This document shows, piece by piece, positions 1-11,124 of a DNA stretch of 64,000 nucleotides. The stretch comes from Xenopus tropicalis (lineage: Eukaryota; Chordata; Amphibia; Anura; Pipidae). The translations under genes were made by a program, and so were the position numbers. Positions within the stretch are counted from its first letter, which is position 1. Each line of letters starts with the position of its first letter. Location: positions 28,075,712 to 28,139,711 of the forward strand of contig NC_030679.2 in assembly GCF_000004195.4 (NCBI RefSeq), given 5' to 3'. A model generated the notes under the pieces. It ran no database searches. It saw only the letters and a program-made list of their open reading frames with translations, and was not told the DNA's origin.

Positions 1-3000
1 GTTTATGTAGATCTTTTACTCACTATTAAAAATGGAAAACATAATCTCTGGAAAATAAATGACAGCTTATTGAGGAACTCTGAAATACTTGACAGAATAG
101 TTAAAGCCACCAAAGAATATTTTAAAACCAATGCTAATACAGCTAGTAATGCAATTATAGAATGGGAGGCATATAAGTGTTTTATACGGGGTATCCTGAT
201 TCAAGAGGGAACTAAACTTAAGAAAACCAAAGGAGAGAAGAAGCTTAAATTGATAGCTAAGATACAACAACTAGAAACGAGTCATAAAAGGTCCCAGGAC
301 CCCCAAATTTTGACAGAACTGACAAGAACTCGGGTAGAATTAAAATCCCTAATACAAACACAAACAGAAAGAGCTACTTTCATAATGAAAAAGAGGTTCT
401 ATGACCATGGGAATAAATGTAGCAAACTCTTAGCTAGAATGTTAAAAACTAAAGAAAGTAAAAATCATATTTTTAAAATGAAACAACCAAATGGACAGAT
501 CACATCATCCCCTAAGGATATACAAAAGATTATAACAGAATACTATAGACAATTATACCAGATCAATCAGGATACAAATATAGCTCATAAGACGACAGCT
601 ACTCAATACATAGAATATTTAAATTCTTCTGATATGAATAAAGGGGATCAGGAATGGATTCAAACCTTAGAACAGGATATCTCCAACACGGAATTAGAAC
701 AAGCAATTAAAAATGCCTCTTCCGGTAAATGTCCTGGTCCTGATGGCTTCTCAATGCTCTTTTTTAAAACGCTGAAGCCATATATTATTACAGCTCTTAC
801 CAAAGCTTTTAATGAAATTAAACATGGCCATCTTTGGTCTCTAACTTCATTGGAAGCTCATATCAGTCTTATACCCAAAAAAGGCAAAGATCCGGCTTCC
901 CCTTCCAGCTACAGGCCCATATCGCTGATTAATAACGACATTAAATTATTGGCCAATATTCTTTCCACACGCCTAAAACCGGGTCTATCACAAATAATCC
1001 ATACTGATCAAGCAGGGTTCCTACCAAGAAGAGAAACAAGAGATAATCTTAATAAACTTCTTAACATTATTATATCTGCAGAACATACCAATACTCCATT
1101 ATTTCTACTGTCAACCGATGCTGAAAAGGCATTTGACCGAGTTCGTTGGGACTTTATGTTTCACTGCCTTAGGTACATAGGATTAGGTCCCAATATCTTA
1201 AAGTGGATAACATCTCTTTACTCAAATCCCACAGCTCGGTTGAAAATAAACAATTCCCTCTCAGATTATATTTCTCTAAAGAATGGTACGAGACAGGGCT
1301 GCCCACTTTCTCCGCTCCTCTTTGTATTGTCTCTTGAGCCATTTCTCTCCCATATTCGCCAAAATCCTGATATTAACGGGGTGACCATAAATAACACGCA
1401 ATATAAAGTATGTGCCTATGCGGATGACTTACTTTTTACACTCACCCAACCTCTAATTTCTTTACCAAATTTACTGAAAGAAATAAATAAATATAACCAA
1501 TTAAGCGATTTTAAGATCAATAATGATAAATCTAGTGCACTTAACATCAGCCTTCCCACCACAACTGAAACGCTTTTGACAGAAAAATTCCCATTTCAAT
1601 GGTCTAAAGATAAACTAACATATTTAGGTATTATTCTGACTGGCAAATATAAAGACTGGGTTCGTATCAATTACAGTACCATTATTCAAGAGATAAAACA
1701 TGATCTAAATACGTGGACTAACAAAACGCTATCCTGGTTTGGCAGAATAAACACGCTGAAAATGAACATTCTCCCGAGACTTTTATATATATTTCAATCC
1801 CTTCCTATGAAACCTCCTATAGAATTCTTTCCCACATTAAACAAACTGGTCACAAAATTTGTGTGGAATAACAAAGCTCCACGCATTCGACGATCTACTC
1901 TGCAACGCACTAGGCTAAATGGTGGCACAGGACTACCTAATTTTCAAATATATCACCAAGCTTGTGTCTTACAACGCTTAACAGACTGGACTTTCTATAA
2001 TCACTCTAAAGCGTGGATAACCATTGAGCAAACATATACAACCCAACCGTTGAAGTTTCTTCCATGGCTTTCCCCCGACAAGAGAGTAATTTTACCAGAT
2101 AAACATCCTCTATTAATTTATGCTTTAAACATCTGGGACTCTCTAAAATATCGACATAACCTGATGTCATCTAAATCATTACTTACACCCTTAATACACA
2201 ATCCAGATTTTCCTCCAGGTCTCCAAAAAGGTTACCTTGCCAAGTGGAAACATGGTACGATCTCCCAAATATTTCAGATGTGTCCCAAAGGGATTCTCCC
2301 CGGATGGGATCAGGTAAAAAGGACTTTTGCACTTACAGCATCCGATTTTCTCACATACCAACAGCTCCGAAGCTTTATTTCCCCAATACTTAAAGGCAAC
2401 ACAGGAGATCAAATTTATACTGGTTTTGAAGATTTATGCCGACAACAACATCCTCCTTTGCACAGCATATCAATGATATATCAAATTCTCTTGACACAAA
2501 CTGCCATGCCTCTATCAAGCTTATTGCATTTTATAAAATGGGGAAAAATCCTAAACAAAACGTTCACAGAACAAGAGCTGGAGGACATAACCACTAAGTC
2601 AATTACTAGACAAAGAAGCTGCAGAATTTTAGAGAATAATTATAAAATTCTCACCAATTGGTACAACACTCCAGTGAAATTAAGCAAAATATTTCCGGGT
2701 GTTTCGGACCTTTGCTGGCGATGCGAACAATCCCATGGAACAATGTTACATATATTTTGGGAATGTACAGAAATACAGAAATATTGGAATGAGATCATAG
2801 ACATTTGTAACAACAAACTGCAAATGAACCTGGAAAAAGATCCAGCACTAATTCTTCTTCATCATAACAATCTTTCCACTCTTCATTACAAAAAATCTCT
2901 AACTCAATTTGCACTAAATGCAGCTAAAATTATAATACCCCGCAAATGGAAAACCAAAGCACTACCCACTCTGACAGAATGGATCTCAGAAATGGAGGAT

Positions 3001-3132
3001 ATCCGAAAATTTGAGGAATTACACGCTGAAACATATGACTCAAGGAGAGAACATTGGACAGTATGGCACCCCTGGACTACATTAATGGACAATTTATATA
3101 ATCAGGAAGGCTTAAATCTTCAAATTAAATAA
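1..3132 (+). CDS. LINE ORF2 (endonuclease/reverse transcriptase polyprotein), 5' part outside window
   Basis: This is the reverse-transcriptase part of a non-LTR retrotransposon ORF2, of the L1/Tx1 kind. The frame is open from base 1, where it already reads the linker WKINDSLL that usually follows the endonuclease domain, so the Met at 70 is not the true start. Counting from that Met, RT motifs appear in order: GPDGF, RPISL near 283, DAEKAFD (Asp350 catalytic), GTRQGCPLSPLLF, YADD at 450-453 (Asp452/453 catalytic; codons 1417-1428) and YLGI. A cysteine-rich CWRC...H...C motif near 882 resembles the C-terminal knuckle of L1 proteins. No stop or frameshift occurs over about 1040 codons, so this copy may be young. 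It runs opposite to the protocadherin exons. The exact clade (L1 versus Tx1) is inferred, not proven. Confidence 0.93.
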   Translation, partial: VYVDLLLTIKNGKHNLWKINDSLLRNSEILDRIVKATKEYFKTNANTASNAIIEWEAYKCFIRGILIQEGTKLKKTKGEKKLKLIAKIQQLETSHKRSQDPQILTELTRTRVELKSLIQTQTERATFIMKKRFYDHGNKCSKLLARMLKTKESKNHIFKMKQPNGQITSSPKDIQKIITEYYRQLYQINQDTNIAHKTTATQYIEYLNSSDMNKGDQEWIQTLEQDISNTELEQAIKNASSGKCPGPDGFSMLFFKTLKPYIITALTKAFNEIKHGHLWSLTSLEAHISLIPKKGKDPASPSSYRPISLINNDIKLLANILSTRLKPGLSQIIHTDQAGFLPRRETRDNLNKLLNIIISAEHTNTPLFLLSTDAEKAFDRVRWDFMFHCLRYIGLGPNILKWITSLYSNPTARLKINNSLSDYISLKNGTRQGCPLSPLLFVLSLEPFLSHIRQNPDINGVTINNTQYKVCAYADDLLFTLTQPLISLPNLLKEINKYNQLSDFKINNDKSSALNISLPTTTETLLTEKFPFQWSKDKLTYLGIILTGKYKDWVRINYSTIIQEIKHDLNTWTNKTLSWFGRINTLKMNILPRLLYIFQSLPMKPPIEFFPTLNKLVTKFVWNNKAPRIRRSTLQRTRLNGGTGLPNFQIYHQACVLQRLTDWTFYNHSKAWITIEQTYTTQPLKFLPWLSPDKRVILPDKHPLLIYALNIWDSLKYRHNLMSSKSLLTPLIHNPDFPPGLQKGYLAKWKHGTISQIFQMCPKGILPGWDQVKRTFALTASDFLTYQQLRSFISPILKGNTGDQIYTGFEDLCRQQHPPLHSISMIYQILLTQTAMPLSSLLHFIKWGKILNKTFTEQELEDITTKSITRQRSCRILENNYKILTNWYNTPVKLSKIFPGVSDLCWRCEQSHGTMLHIFWECTEIQKYWNEIIDICNNKLQMNLEKDPALILLHHNNLSTLHYKKSLTQFALNAAKIIIPRKWKTKALPTLTEWISEMEDIRKFEELHAETYDSRREHWTVWHPWTTLMDNLYNQEGLNLQIK

Positions 3133-3580
3133 AGCATTATGCCAAACCAGGAAGTCAGTTAGACTACACCCACTGATATTTAAGGTATCTATGTAAGAAC
3201 CTAAAGGTACTATAAAGTCAAAACTATATTGCAATATTTCGAAAGGTTTACTTGGACGTCCTCTTTCCTTTCATCATTTTAGAGAGAACTAACGAAACTG
3301 GTTGAATACAGAAATAGTTCTTGCCTGATCACTACCCCTTCCCTCCCCAAAAATTTTCCAACTCTTTACCAAATCATAACAAATTACTACGGACAGCAGA
3401 CAGCAGATGGATAATACGATTACGAGTTTAAACCCTTTTTATTTCTCTACATCTGAATGTCATTTATTGGTAAAACATATGTATGATAATATTATCTGTC
3501 AAACTAATATTACCACCTATGTTGGATACTTGTTAAAACTAATAAAAATTAAAAATTAAAAAAAAAAAAAAAAAAAAAAA
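1..3580 (+). mobile_element. L1/Tx1-like LINE, 3' portion with 3'UTR and poly(A) tail
   Basis: The ORF stops at 3130-3132. A 3' UTR of about 430 bp follows, with AATAAA at 3541 and a run of about 23 A at 3558-3580. Immediately after the A-tract, from about 3583, the sequence matches the flank of the next unit beginning near 11329. The LINE therefore inserted at this point in unit A after or around the A/B duplication. The 5' end, and any target-site duplication, lies left of the window. Confidence 0.9.
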
Positions 3581-4964
3581 GAATGCATATTTAAAAATAC
3601 TTTCATCTCAGATGAAAAATGGTCCATTAAAGTACATACATCTAACACACTTTTGATGACATATTAATATTTACAATAGATCACAGTACAATTGATCTAT
3701 CTACATTTTCTTTTTTTTGGTAATCATTTATGTTTGTATTGTCTATCTTTCTCTTTTAAAATGTTAACATCATAATTAATTATGATATTTATATTATTCA
3801 TTCTGTAAGCAGTGTGCCTTATTCAGAAGATTCCTGTATTATCCAAAAGGCTACATTAGGGCCTATGTTGTCTTGCTTAGCTCCTCTGCTATAGCTTGTG
3901 GCACTCCTGCTCTTGAAATGTGTGAGGTATGATCAGAACATTCTGAAGCAGTTTAAAGTATGCTACTAAAATGGTAAATTACATAAGGATAACGTCATAT
4001 GGAGCTGTGTTGGGTGCCTTAAGTGCCATGCTTTAAGAAGCACCAAAACCCAACATTAATGTGCCTAAAACAGCCTTCCCACCATAAAATAACATTGCAG
4101 CAATCAGACAATATTTTGTACCAGTGCTTGTCAGTCAAGTTACTTGAAAAAGCACAATATTGTCTGACATACAATGGTATGAAATCTGTATCAGGTTTAT
4201 ATTATACTCTTTCAACATGTTGCTCCCCAACCCCTTGGATGTTGCTCCCAGTGCCCCCAAACCAGGGAGTTATTTTTGAATTCCTGACTTGGTGGCAAGT
4301 TTTGGTTAAATAAAAACAAGATTAACTACCAAATAAAGCCTCCTGTAAGCTGATAGTGTGCATAGCCACTCCCTAATAGCCAATCTTAGCCCTTACTTGG
4401 CACCTCTGTGAGCTTTTATGATGCTTGTGTTGCTCTCCAAGTCTTTTTACATTTGACTGTGGCTCAAGAAAGGTTGCAGACCTCTGATCTAGAGGAAGCA
4501 CAAGAGGAATCATGCCATTTGAAAGCTCATAATAATTTCACATGAGAATCATTATAGCGCACCATTCTTGCCAAGCTATGACTCAACGCTTCTATAAACC
4601 AGTGAGTTCCTAGCACTTTTAAAAATAAACCAGAATGAACCAGTGAATTTGCATCTCTGAAGAGGTATGCTCAAAATATATATCATCAACCAACCATCTA
4701 TATTTATATACGAAACATATGTTACCTAGTCAATGAGTTTACTTTGTCATGTTGGCCTTAGGGTAAGATTTTCCAGTAGCCACAAGGTTTAGCCGATTCA
4801 TTCATACTTCTACAGTATCACTGACTGTAATAATACAATATCACAAACTGTTTGGTAATGTCAAAGAATTTTCTTTGAATTTTCTATGATAAAGGGGACA
4901 CAAACGTCATTTTTTCCACACCATTGCTAATTTTCTTCAGTGTACAGTATAACTGAAAACATGC

Positions 4965-5111
4965 AACTATATCTTGTATTTATTTGTATTTATTGTAATA
5001 CTATGTATTTATTTATTATCTTAATAACCCCATTTGTATTAATGTATTCTACTGTACAGCGCTGTGTACATAAGTAGCGCTTTATAAATAAAGATATACA
5101 TACATACATGC
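4965..5111 (+). mobile_element. Short retro-insertion, LINE/SINE 3'-end-like (GCGCTTTATAAATAAA)
   Basis: This segment is missing from the paralogous B flank near 12865. It is flanked by ACATGC at 4959-4964 and 5106-5111, a likely short target-site duplication. Its right half contains TACAGCGCTGTGTAC and AGCGCTTTATAAATAAA, followed by an ATAC-rich tail, a style common at the 3' ends of CR1/L2-type retroelements and their SINEs. The family is inferred from this style only. Confidence 0.6.
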
Positions 5112-6023
5112 CAAAATGGCAAACTAATTAATAAGCTGAGGGAACAAACTGGACTATGGATAAAACATTCTTTGCAGGTAGTGCCATTGCTGAAAGTAAA
5201 CTTAAAATTAAAGGGCCCAGCACTGCAAGGCAGCACAGCATCATTGCACCACTATGCTGCATACCCACACTATGAGTGATACACCACAAAAGCAAACTAT
5301 ATTGCTCTGTAACTGTAAGCTGAGTAGCTCCACAAATTCAGATTTCAGAACATTAATCATATTTCTCACGTCTTTTTTTATTTAAAAAAAAACTCAGAGA
5401 AATGACAAGAAATAACCTGTTAATATGTAAAGAAGCTCTATGAGGCTGGCACCTAGAAACAGTACTGGGTACGGGTTGTCCCTTTTCCACAACTTAACAA
5501 CAGCTCTAAGTAGTCTATGCCCTTTTGATGTTGTATCTTTAACAAATAATGAAAGCAAATATCACTGGTAGGGTGCAAATTAGTTTGATATCCCCAGTGA
5601 CAATATTTACTGACATTTAACTCCAGGCCATAGTGCCTCTTCTTTAACAATGCATTGGCCCTAGATAAATTCACACATAGCACTGTGCTCCACATTAGAT
5701 AGGGCACGTGCAGAGAACAGTATATTTTCAAGGTTTACTTTATTGCGTCTACCTTTAGCCAGTGCAAGAGGTACCCAGAGAGTACTAAACATGGTGGTAA
5801 TTGTCTCTCTCCAAAATAAGCTTGAGGTTAGGGAATGTGCTTGTGTATATTTGTAAACACGCCTGCCCATAGTCTGGCCACCACAGTCTATCAGTCACAT
5901 TCAACTACAGTAGTTGTTTTACACAATGGGAAAAGGGTAACCTCTCCTATCCTATCTCCCCTTAACCAGATGAAACAGCATCAGCTTGAGTTTTGTTAAG
6001 CTGATATATATTATATCTGTCAG

Positions 6024-6444
6024 TTAAAGGAGAAGGAAAGGCTAAGTCACTTGGGGGTACCAAAATGTTAGGCACCCCCAAGTGACTTAGATCGCTTACC
6101 TTTTACCCCGGGCTGGTGCCCCTGTACGGAGAGAACAGCACCAGCCCGGGGGAGCTGCAGCGCTTCCTACTTCCTATTCGCTTGCGCGCGCATGCGCAGT
6201 AGAGTGAAAAGCCGAACTTAAACATTAAAGTCGTCTTTTCACTCTACTGCGCATGCGCGGGCCCACGGATTTCGCCGGCAGAAGAGAGAGGAAGAAGGAA
6301 GCGCTTCCTGCAGGTACCCTGGGCTGGTGCTTTTTTCTCCTAACAGGGGCACCAGCCCAGGGTACAAGGTAAGCGATCTAAGTCACTTGGGGGTGCCTAA
6401 CATTTTGGCACCCCCAAGTGACTTAGCCTTTCCTTCCCCTTTAA
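6024..6444. mobile_element. T2-like MITE with TTAA ends and nested hairpins
   Basis: The element begins TTAAAGGAGAAGGAAAGGC and ends with the near-perfect inverse, with TTAA at both edges as target duplication. The terminal inverted repeats extend for roughly 100 bp, and each arm itself holds a smaller palindrome (CTAAGTCACTTGGGGGT and its inverse). A further inverted repeat (CACTCTACTGCGCATGCGC and its inverse) sits in the centre. TTAAAGGRR ends with TTAA duplication define the T2 MITE family known from Xenopus. There is no coding capacity. The element is absent from the corresponding part of unit B, though that area also carries a deletion. Confidence 0.85.
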
Positions 6445-7951
6445 GGGTTTTTCATATGAACACACTATTGTACTATTTTCTTGTGTTTATCTTTGTACCT
6501 TTTACCAAAAAATTTGCTTGACTTATTATATACAAAGTAATAGGTATATATTTATATTGACTACTTTATTGCTCTTATTGTTTAAAACGCAAATAAAACT
6601 CAATAAAATGAACTGATACTAAAAACAATTTTTTTCTGCAATATAAAAATATACAATATATTGTGCATATAAGTACCCCTACTCTTACTTACATAGATAT
6701 ACCGTTATTCAGAAGCTATAGGTCTGCATGCATGAACTAAACCAAATATGACAACAGATCAAAAGTATACAACTGAATTCTAATTTCTTTATACATTAAC
6801 CTTTTTTTAGTGAATTCACATGAAACAAAAATTAAAATGTACATAAGTTCTCTGGAGAGACAATAAGAACTACACAAACTATTATTCCAGAATTGTTATT
6901 ACTCTAAAACTATTTTCATATTTCTGTAATGATAACAACAATTTTGATTTTTTAAGATTAACACCCTGAGCAGTATTTTGCCTATGCTACAGATTTCAGG
7001 CTACCTACCACACACATAATTTGAACTATTTATTTATTAGTATGTGTGACACACTCCCACACATTGTCCCCGCCTTTTAATTCAATGTGTTTTTGCATAT
7101 TGGCTATTGGATGCAGAAATGAAAGATGTGAGGATAGTACCAATTCAAATCTCCTACACATGTTTAGTTACTACCCCTTTTTTACAGATGATAGGGCACA
7201 GTTCAAAAATACAAAAACCAAACACAAAAGTACAAAAATCCGACACAAGGCACCTTATTATTCATAATTTGCATGCCATTTGCATGTCTATAATATTTGC
7301 ACAAATCATTTTCTATAAGCAAATATAAAAGTTATAAGAGAAAAATCATATACTCATCTAATCATAGTTTGTAGGTGAGAAAAATTCAGTGGTCCCAAAT
7401 AAAACATTTAATTTATTTTAGCTTCTGTTTTTGTTGTCATGATAACTTTCTAGTGATAATTTTATACATATACAATTGGCAAATCCAAGTAAAATTTGTA
7501 AAAATGAAATGCACTCCTGAAAAATGAAAACCACGTGTACAGAGAGGGAATATGCAAAAGTGCAGATACTGCCAAGGTTGGAATCAAACTCAGGAGCCCA
7601 GTACTGCACTGACTACTGAACTGCTGTGCACCCTCATGTTATATTTCATGCTACATAAAATAAACAGCAACATAAATCAGGTTATAAATGTGTGATTTGC
7701 ATTCAGACTTGTTACCTAGAAACAATACTAATCCTACATGAGACATCTTTAATGGAATGGAAGGCTTTCATTTAACTTGAGTCTTATCATTACTGAGATC
7801 TCTGTCCCCGTTGACAAACAGCAAACGGCAGCACACTTGGTAGCAGAAGCCAGGTGATGTAAGATTTTACAGTAGCAGATAAATGACTAAAATAGACTTT
7901 TGTTGTATCATCAAAAGCTAGACAATGCATACAGTATGTGTTATATATAAG

Positions 7952-8287
7952 TGAATTACAGACTCTTAAAAAAATCCCATTTACATGGGTTTATCCTATA
8001 GGCTACAGCTCACCCACTGGGTTTGAAGCTGAAGCCAGGAGAATAGCTGATCAGATTCCCAACTACAGACCGGTTTCGCCCTTTTTGGGGCTCATCAGTG
8101 TAGTGAAGGGTTTTCTGATCAGCTTAGGTAGAGTCACCATGTGGTTTAACAAACAAATAAATAGGGTTGAGGAGACTGCCTCATACAGACAAAAGAGTTT
8201 GGAATTCACTCCCAGAATTCCTTTTGTTTGCTTTTGTCTGTATGAGGCAGTCTCCTCAACCCTATTTATTTGTTTGTTATATATAAG
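7952..8287. mobile_element. Unclassified insertion with 12-bp target duplication and 48-bp inverted repeat
   Basis: GTTATATATAAG is present at 7940-7951 and 8276-8287, and only once at the empty site in unit B (15172-15183), so this is a clean insertion. The body includes GGTTTCGCCCTTTTTGGGGC and a GCTGATCAG stretch. Its right end is a perfect hairpin of two 48-bp arms (8148-8195 and 8231-8278) separated by 35 bp. A 12-bp duplication suggests target-primed or similar retro-insertion, while the hairpin suggests a foldback product. The family is not recognised. Confidence 0.75.
8148..8278. repeat. Perfect inverted repeat, 48-bp arms, 35-bp loop
   Basis: The left arm 8148-8195 starts AACAAACAAATAAATAGGG. 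The right arm 8231-8278 is its exact reverse complement. It lies at the right end of the inserted element and makes the top short open frame there an artefact. Confidence 0.9.
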
Positions 8288-8392
8288 GAAAGGGAAAAGA
8301 TGTTGTAAGCACAGAAATAATCACACAAATGAATACATTTGTAAAAATATTCTCAATTAAATCAAACATTTGGCAATCTAACCAGATTGCTT

Positions 8393-8401
8393 CCTCACCT
8401 G
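8393..8401 (-). other. Splice donor of exon A
   Basis: The sense strand reads CAG|GTGAGG, a strong 5' splice site. It is in phase 0 after Gln and is conserved at the same place in exons B, C and D. It predicts joining to the cluster's shared constant exons left of the window. Confidence 0.85.
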
Positions 8402-10840
8402 TAGAGTGCCTGTAACCCCATTTATATCAGAAAAGAAGCCCTCTGTGTCACTGACCATTGTTTTCAGCTCAGGAAAATTAAGAGGTCTCAAATAAGAAAA
8501 ATCATTTTTTTCAGATGGAGAAAAACAGGTTTTGTAACATTGCCCTTGGGAATCTGAGGGCTCCATTCTAACCTCCATGAACTTCAACGTACCATCTGTG
8601 TTTAAGTGAAGGGTTGGCCGGCACTGTTCGCTGTAGTACTTGGGCTGTGGGCTTCCAAGGCAGCATGTACACTCTGTAGAACTTGACTCTTTTCTTAAAC
8701 ATCTAACGAGTAATATAATGAAAGTAACCAAGGAAACTAAACTAACAGCAACCAATGATATTATCAAATACAAAGTCATCTCTGGTTTGTTATTGGAAGT
8801 AACAAAGTTTTGGGACTTAGGTTTCTCTTGAAAAATGGTGTCCTCAAGTGTAATATATATGGTAACAGTAGATGATAAAGCAGGTTCCCCATGATCCTTA
8901 ACCACAATGACAAGCCTTTGATCAATTTGATCAGTTTCTTGTAATCCTCGGGCAGTTTGAATTTCTCCATGGGAAGCAGATATTTGAAACAGAGATGGAT
9001 CTGTACCATCTACTATATGATAGGATAGCCACGCATTGTTTCCTGAGTCTAAATCCACTGCAGATACTTTGGTGACCAAAAAGCCAGCTGGAGCTGATGT
9101 GGGGATTTTCTGTTGAGGACTGACCTCTCTGGAGTGCTCTGGATACAACATCAAAGGGGCATTATCATTTTGATCCAATATGAAAATGAAAACGGTTATG
9201 TTGGAAGATAGCTTTGGAGATCCAGAATCTTCAACCTTCACTATAATTTGTAAAACCTGGATTTGTTCATAGTCAAAAGAACCTTGAGCATAGATATTGC
9301 CACTTTGAGAGTTGATATTTACTAAAGAAAGGATTGAAGAAGCATCAGTTTTCCTTTCAACAATAGAGTATGTCAGGACTGAATTTAACCCATCATCTGG
9401 ATCAACTGCTGATACTGTACATAGAAAACTTCCAGGGTCATTGTTTTCTTTTATAAAGGCATTAAAATGTAGTTGAGAAAATGCTGGGGGATTATCATTT
9501 ACGTCTGAAATATTTAAAATGATCGACAGTGTTGTGCGCAATGGAGGAGAACCCAAGTCTGTTGCAGTCAGTTCAAGAACATATTGTGCAACTTTCTCTC
9601 TATCAAGAACTCCATCTGTTACTATTGTATAACGATTGTTAAAGGGTTTTATCTTAAATGGGAGGTTTGGTGAAATCTCCACAGATACTTCTCCATTTTT
9701 ACCAGAGTCTTTATCTCTCACACTGAGGAAACCGACTGCAGTTCCCAAGGCTGCATTTTCTGGTACTGCATTCAGCAGTGAGGTTAATGTTATTTCTGGT
9801 ACATTATCATTAACATCTTCTATTTCTATTAGGACAAGACAACGACTTTCAAGTTCAGGATTTCCTTTGTCTTTTGCCCTTACTGATATTTCATAAAATT
9901 CTTTTTCTTCAAAATCTATAACACCATTAACTGATATTTCTCCAGACTGTTTGTTTAGTGTAAACAGTTCTTTTACAGAATCCAATGTATCATAGTCAAA
10001 GAAGTATTCAATTTCTCCATTAAGCCCTTCATCCCGATCGGTTGCATTCAGTTTCAAAATAACTGTATTTTGTGGTGCATTTTCTTGTAAAACAACTTTA
10101 TATGTAGGATGATCAAAAACTGGAGCATTATCATTACTGTCTAGAACAATAACAGTTATCTGAGATGTACCCGATCTGGGTGGATTGCCACCATCAAAAG
10201 CAGTAATTGTAAGTTTATGATATTCCTTTTCTTCTCTATCTAAATTTTTTTCTATAATTAATTCTAAAACGAGTGTCCCATCTTTTCTACTGTTTACTGA
10301 TAAGGAGAAATATGGGTTTGGAGTCAGTGTGTATTTGGAGACACCGTTAGTGCTTATGTCTGGATCCTGAGCATTCTCCAAACGAAACCGTGTGCCTGGA
10401 TTTGCCAGAGCTTCAGAAATTTTAATTAACTGCTCATTTCTCAAAAACAAAGGAGAATTGTCATTTATGTCAACAATTTCAATTTCTAAACTGAAAAGCT
10501 CCAGTGGATTTTCAATGATTATTTCTAAAGGTAATACACATCTTGTACTGGATCCACACAAGGTTTCTCGGTCGATCTTTTCATTAACAGTCAAGTCTCC
10601 ATTTCTGGGGTTCAGTGCAAAATATTTTACATTTCCATCTGTGCCCAGTCGCATTCTGCGTTTAGGAATATCTGCAGAATTCAATACAAGATCCTGAGCT
10701 ACATTTGCTATAAAAGTCCCTGGTCTTGATTCTTCAGTAACTGAATAACGAAGCTGCCCAGAGACCCAGCCCAAGCTACAAAGAAAAGGAAAAATGACTA
10801 CTTGCCATTTCCAATGCTTTGTTGGGTTGTGGATGTCCAT
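8399..10840 (-). CDS. pcdhg: Clustered protocadherin variable exon A (gamma-type)
   Basis: This exon encodes a neuronal surface recognition protein of the clustered protocadherin family: calcium-dependent cadherin repeats that bind homophilically between cells. Residues 1-29 are a signal peptide ending WVSG. Six cadherin repeats follow, their linkers marked by DINDNSP (124-130), DSNDNAP (234-240), DVNDNVP (342-348), DVNDNPP (446-452) and DQNDNAP (556-562). EC1 holds the typical C-X5-C (Cys95, Cys101). The transmembrane helix spans about 689-712, followed by a roughly 100-residue variable tail. The frame runs six more codons to a stop at 8378, but CTACAG|GTGAGG gives a phase-0 donor after Gln814, so I end the exon at 8399. 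Gamma rather than alpha or beta is inferred from the tail and the donor. Confidence 0.93.
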
Positions 10841-11124
10841 AATGTGAATCCTTTTCTTGAATCAGCATGTGGTGAAAATCTTTCATCATCCCAAAACAGA
10901 AGAGAACCAGTTGTTTGTATTAAAAGCCATCAAAACCATAAGAGCCATATTAAAAATTAGAGCCATCCACAAGGTATTTTATCGGAACAGCAGCTAAGCC
11001 TTCTGTGTGACTGGAGAGAAGGGAGGAAACTCCTGAGAAGGGGAGGAGAATGACTGGATGACATGAGCAGATCTGCTGTAGGAAAAATATCTGTCTGATA
11101 GACTATTCTGCCCTCTTCTGGCCA
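10841..11124 (-). promoter_or_regulatory. Promoter region of exon A with CTCF/CSE-like motif at 11108-11124
   Basis: The sense strand carries TGGCCAGAAGAGGGCAG 268 bp upstream of the ATG. It matches the CTCF core (CCASYAGRKGGCR) at all but one position and sits in the orientation of transcription, as known for protocadherin promoter conserved elements. Between it and the ATG is a second block rich in GGAGG and GGGAGG (about 11010-11050) shared by exons A-D. No TATA box is evident. Confidence 0.75.

Larger units (their letters stand above)
3581..8377. other. Non-coding flank downstream of exon A; paralogous to 11329-15270
   Basis: No gene is supported here. The stretch aligns base by base, with small indels, to the flank of exon B; for example the paired short frames at 4023 and 11774 encode almost the same peptide, as expected for copied non-coding DNA. 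The pieces absent from the B flank are the insertions listed separately (4965-5111, 6024-6444, 7952-8287). In the spliced transcript this region would be intron between the variable exon and more distal exons. Confidence 0.75.

Noticed and set aside
4023..4313. 96-codon frame repeated at 11774
   Set aside because: Similarity between the two reflects the copied flank DNA; the reading frame is not preserved to the same end and nothing in it is recognisable.
7938..8360. 140-codon plus-strand open frame
   Set aside because: It spans a 12-bp target duplication, an inserted element and a hairpin; not a gene.
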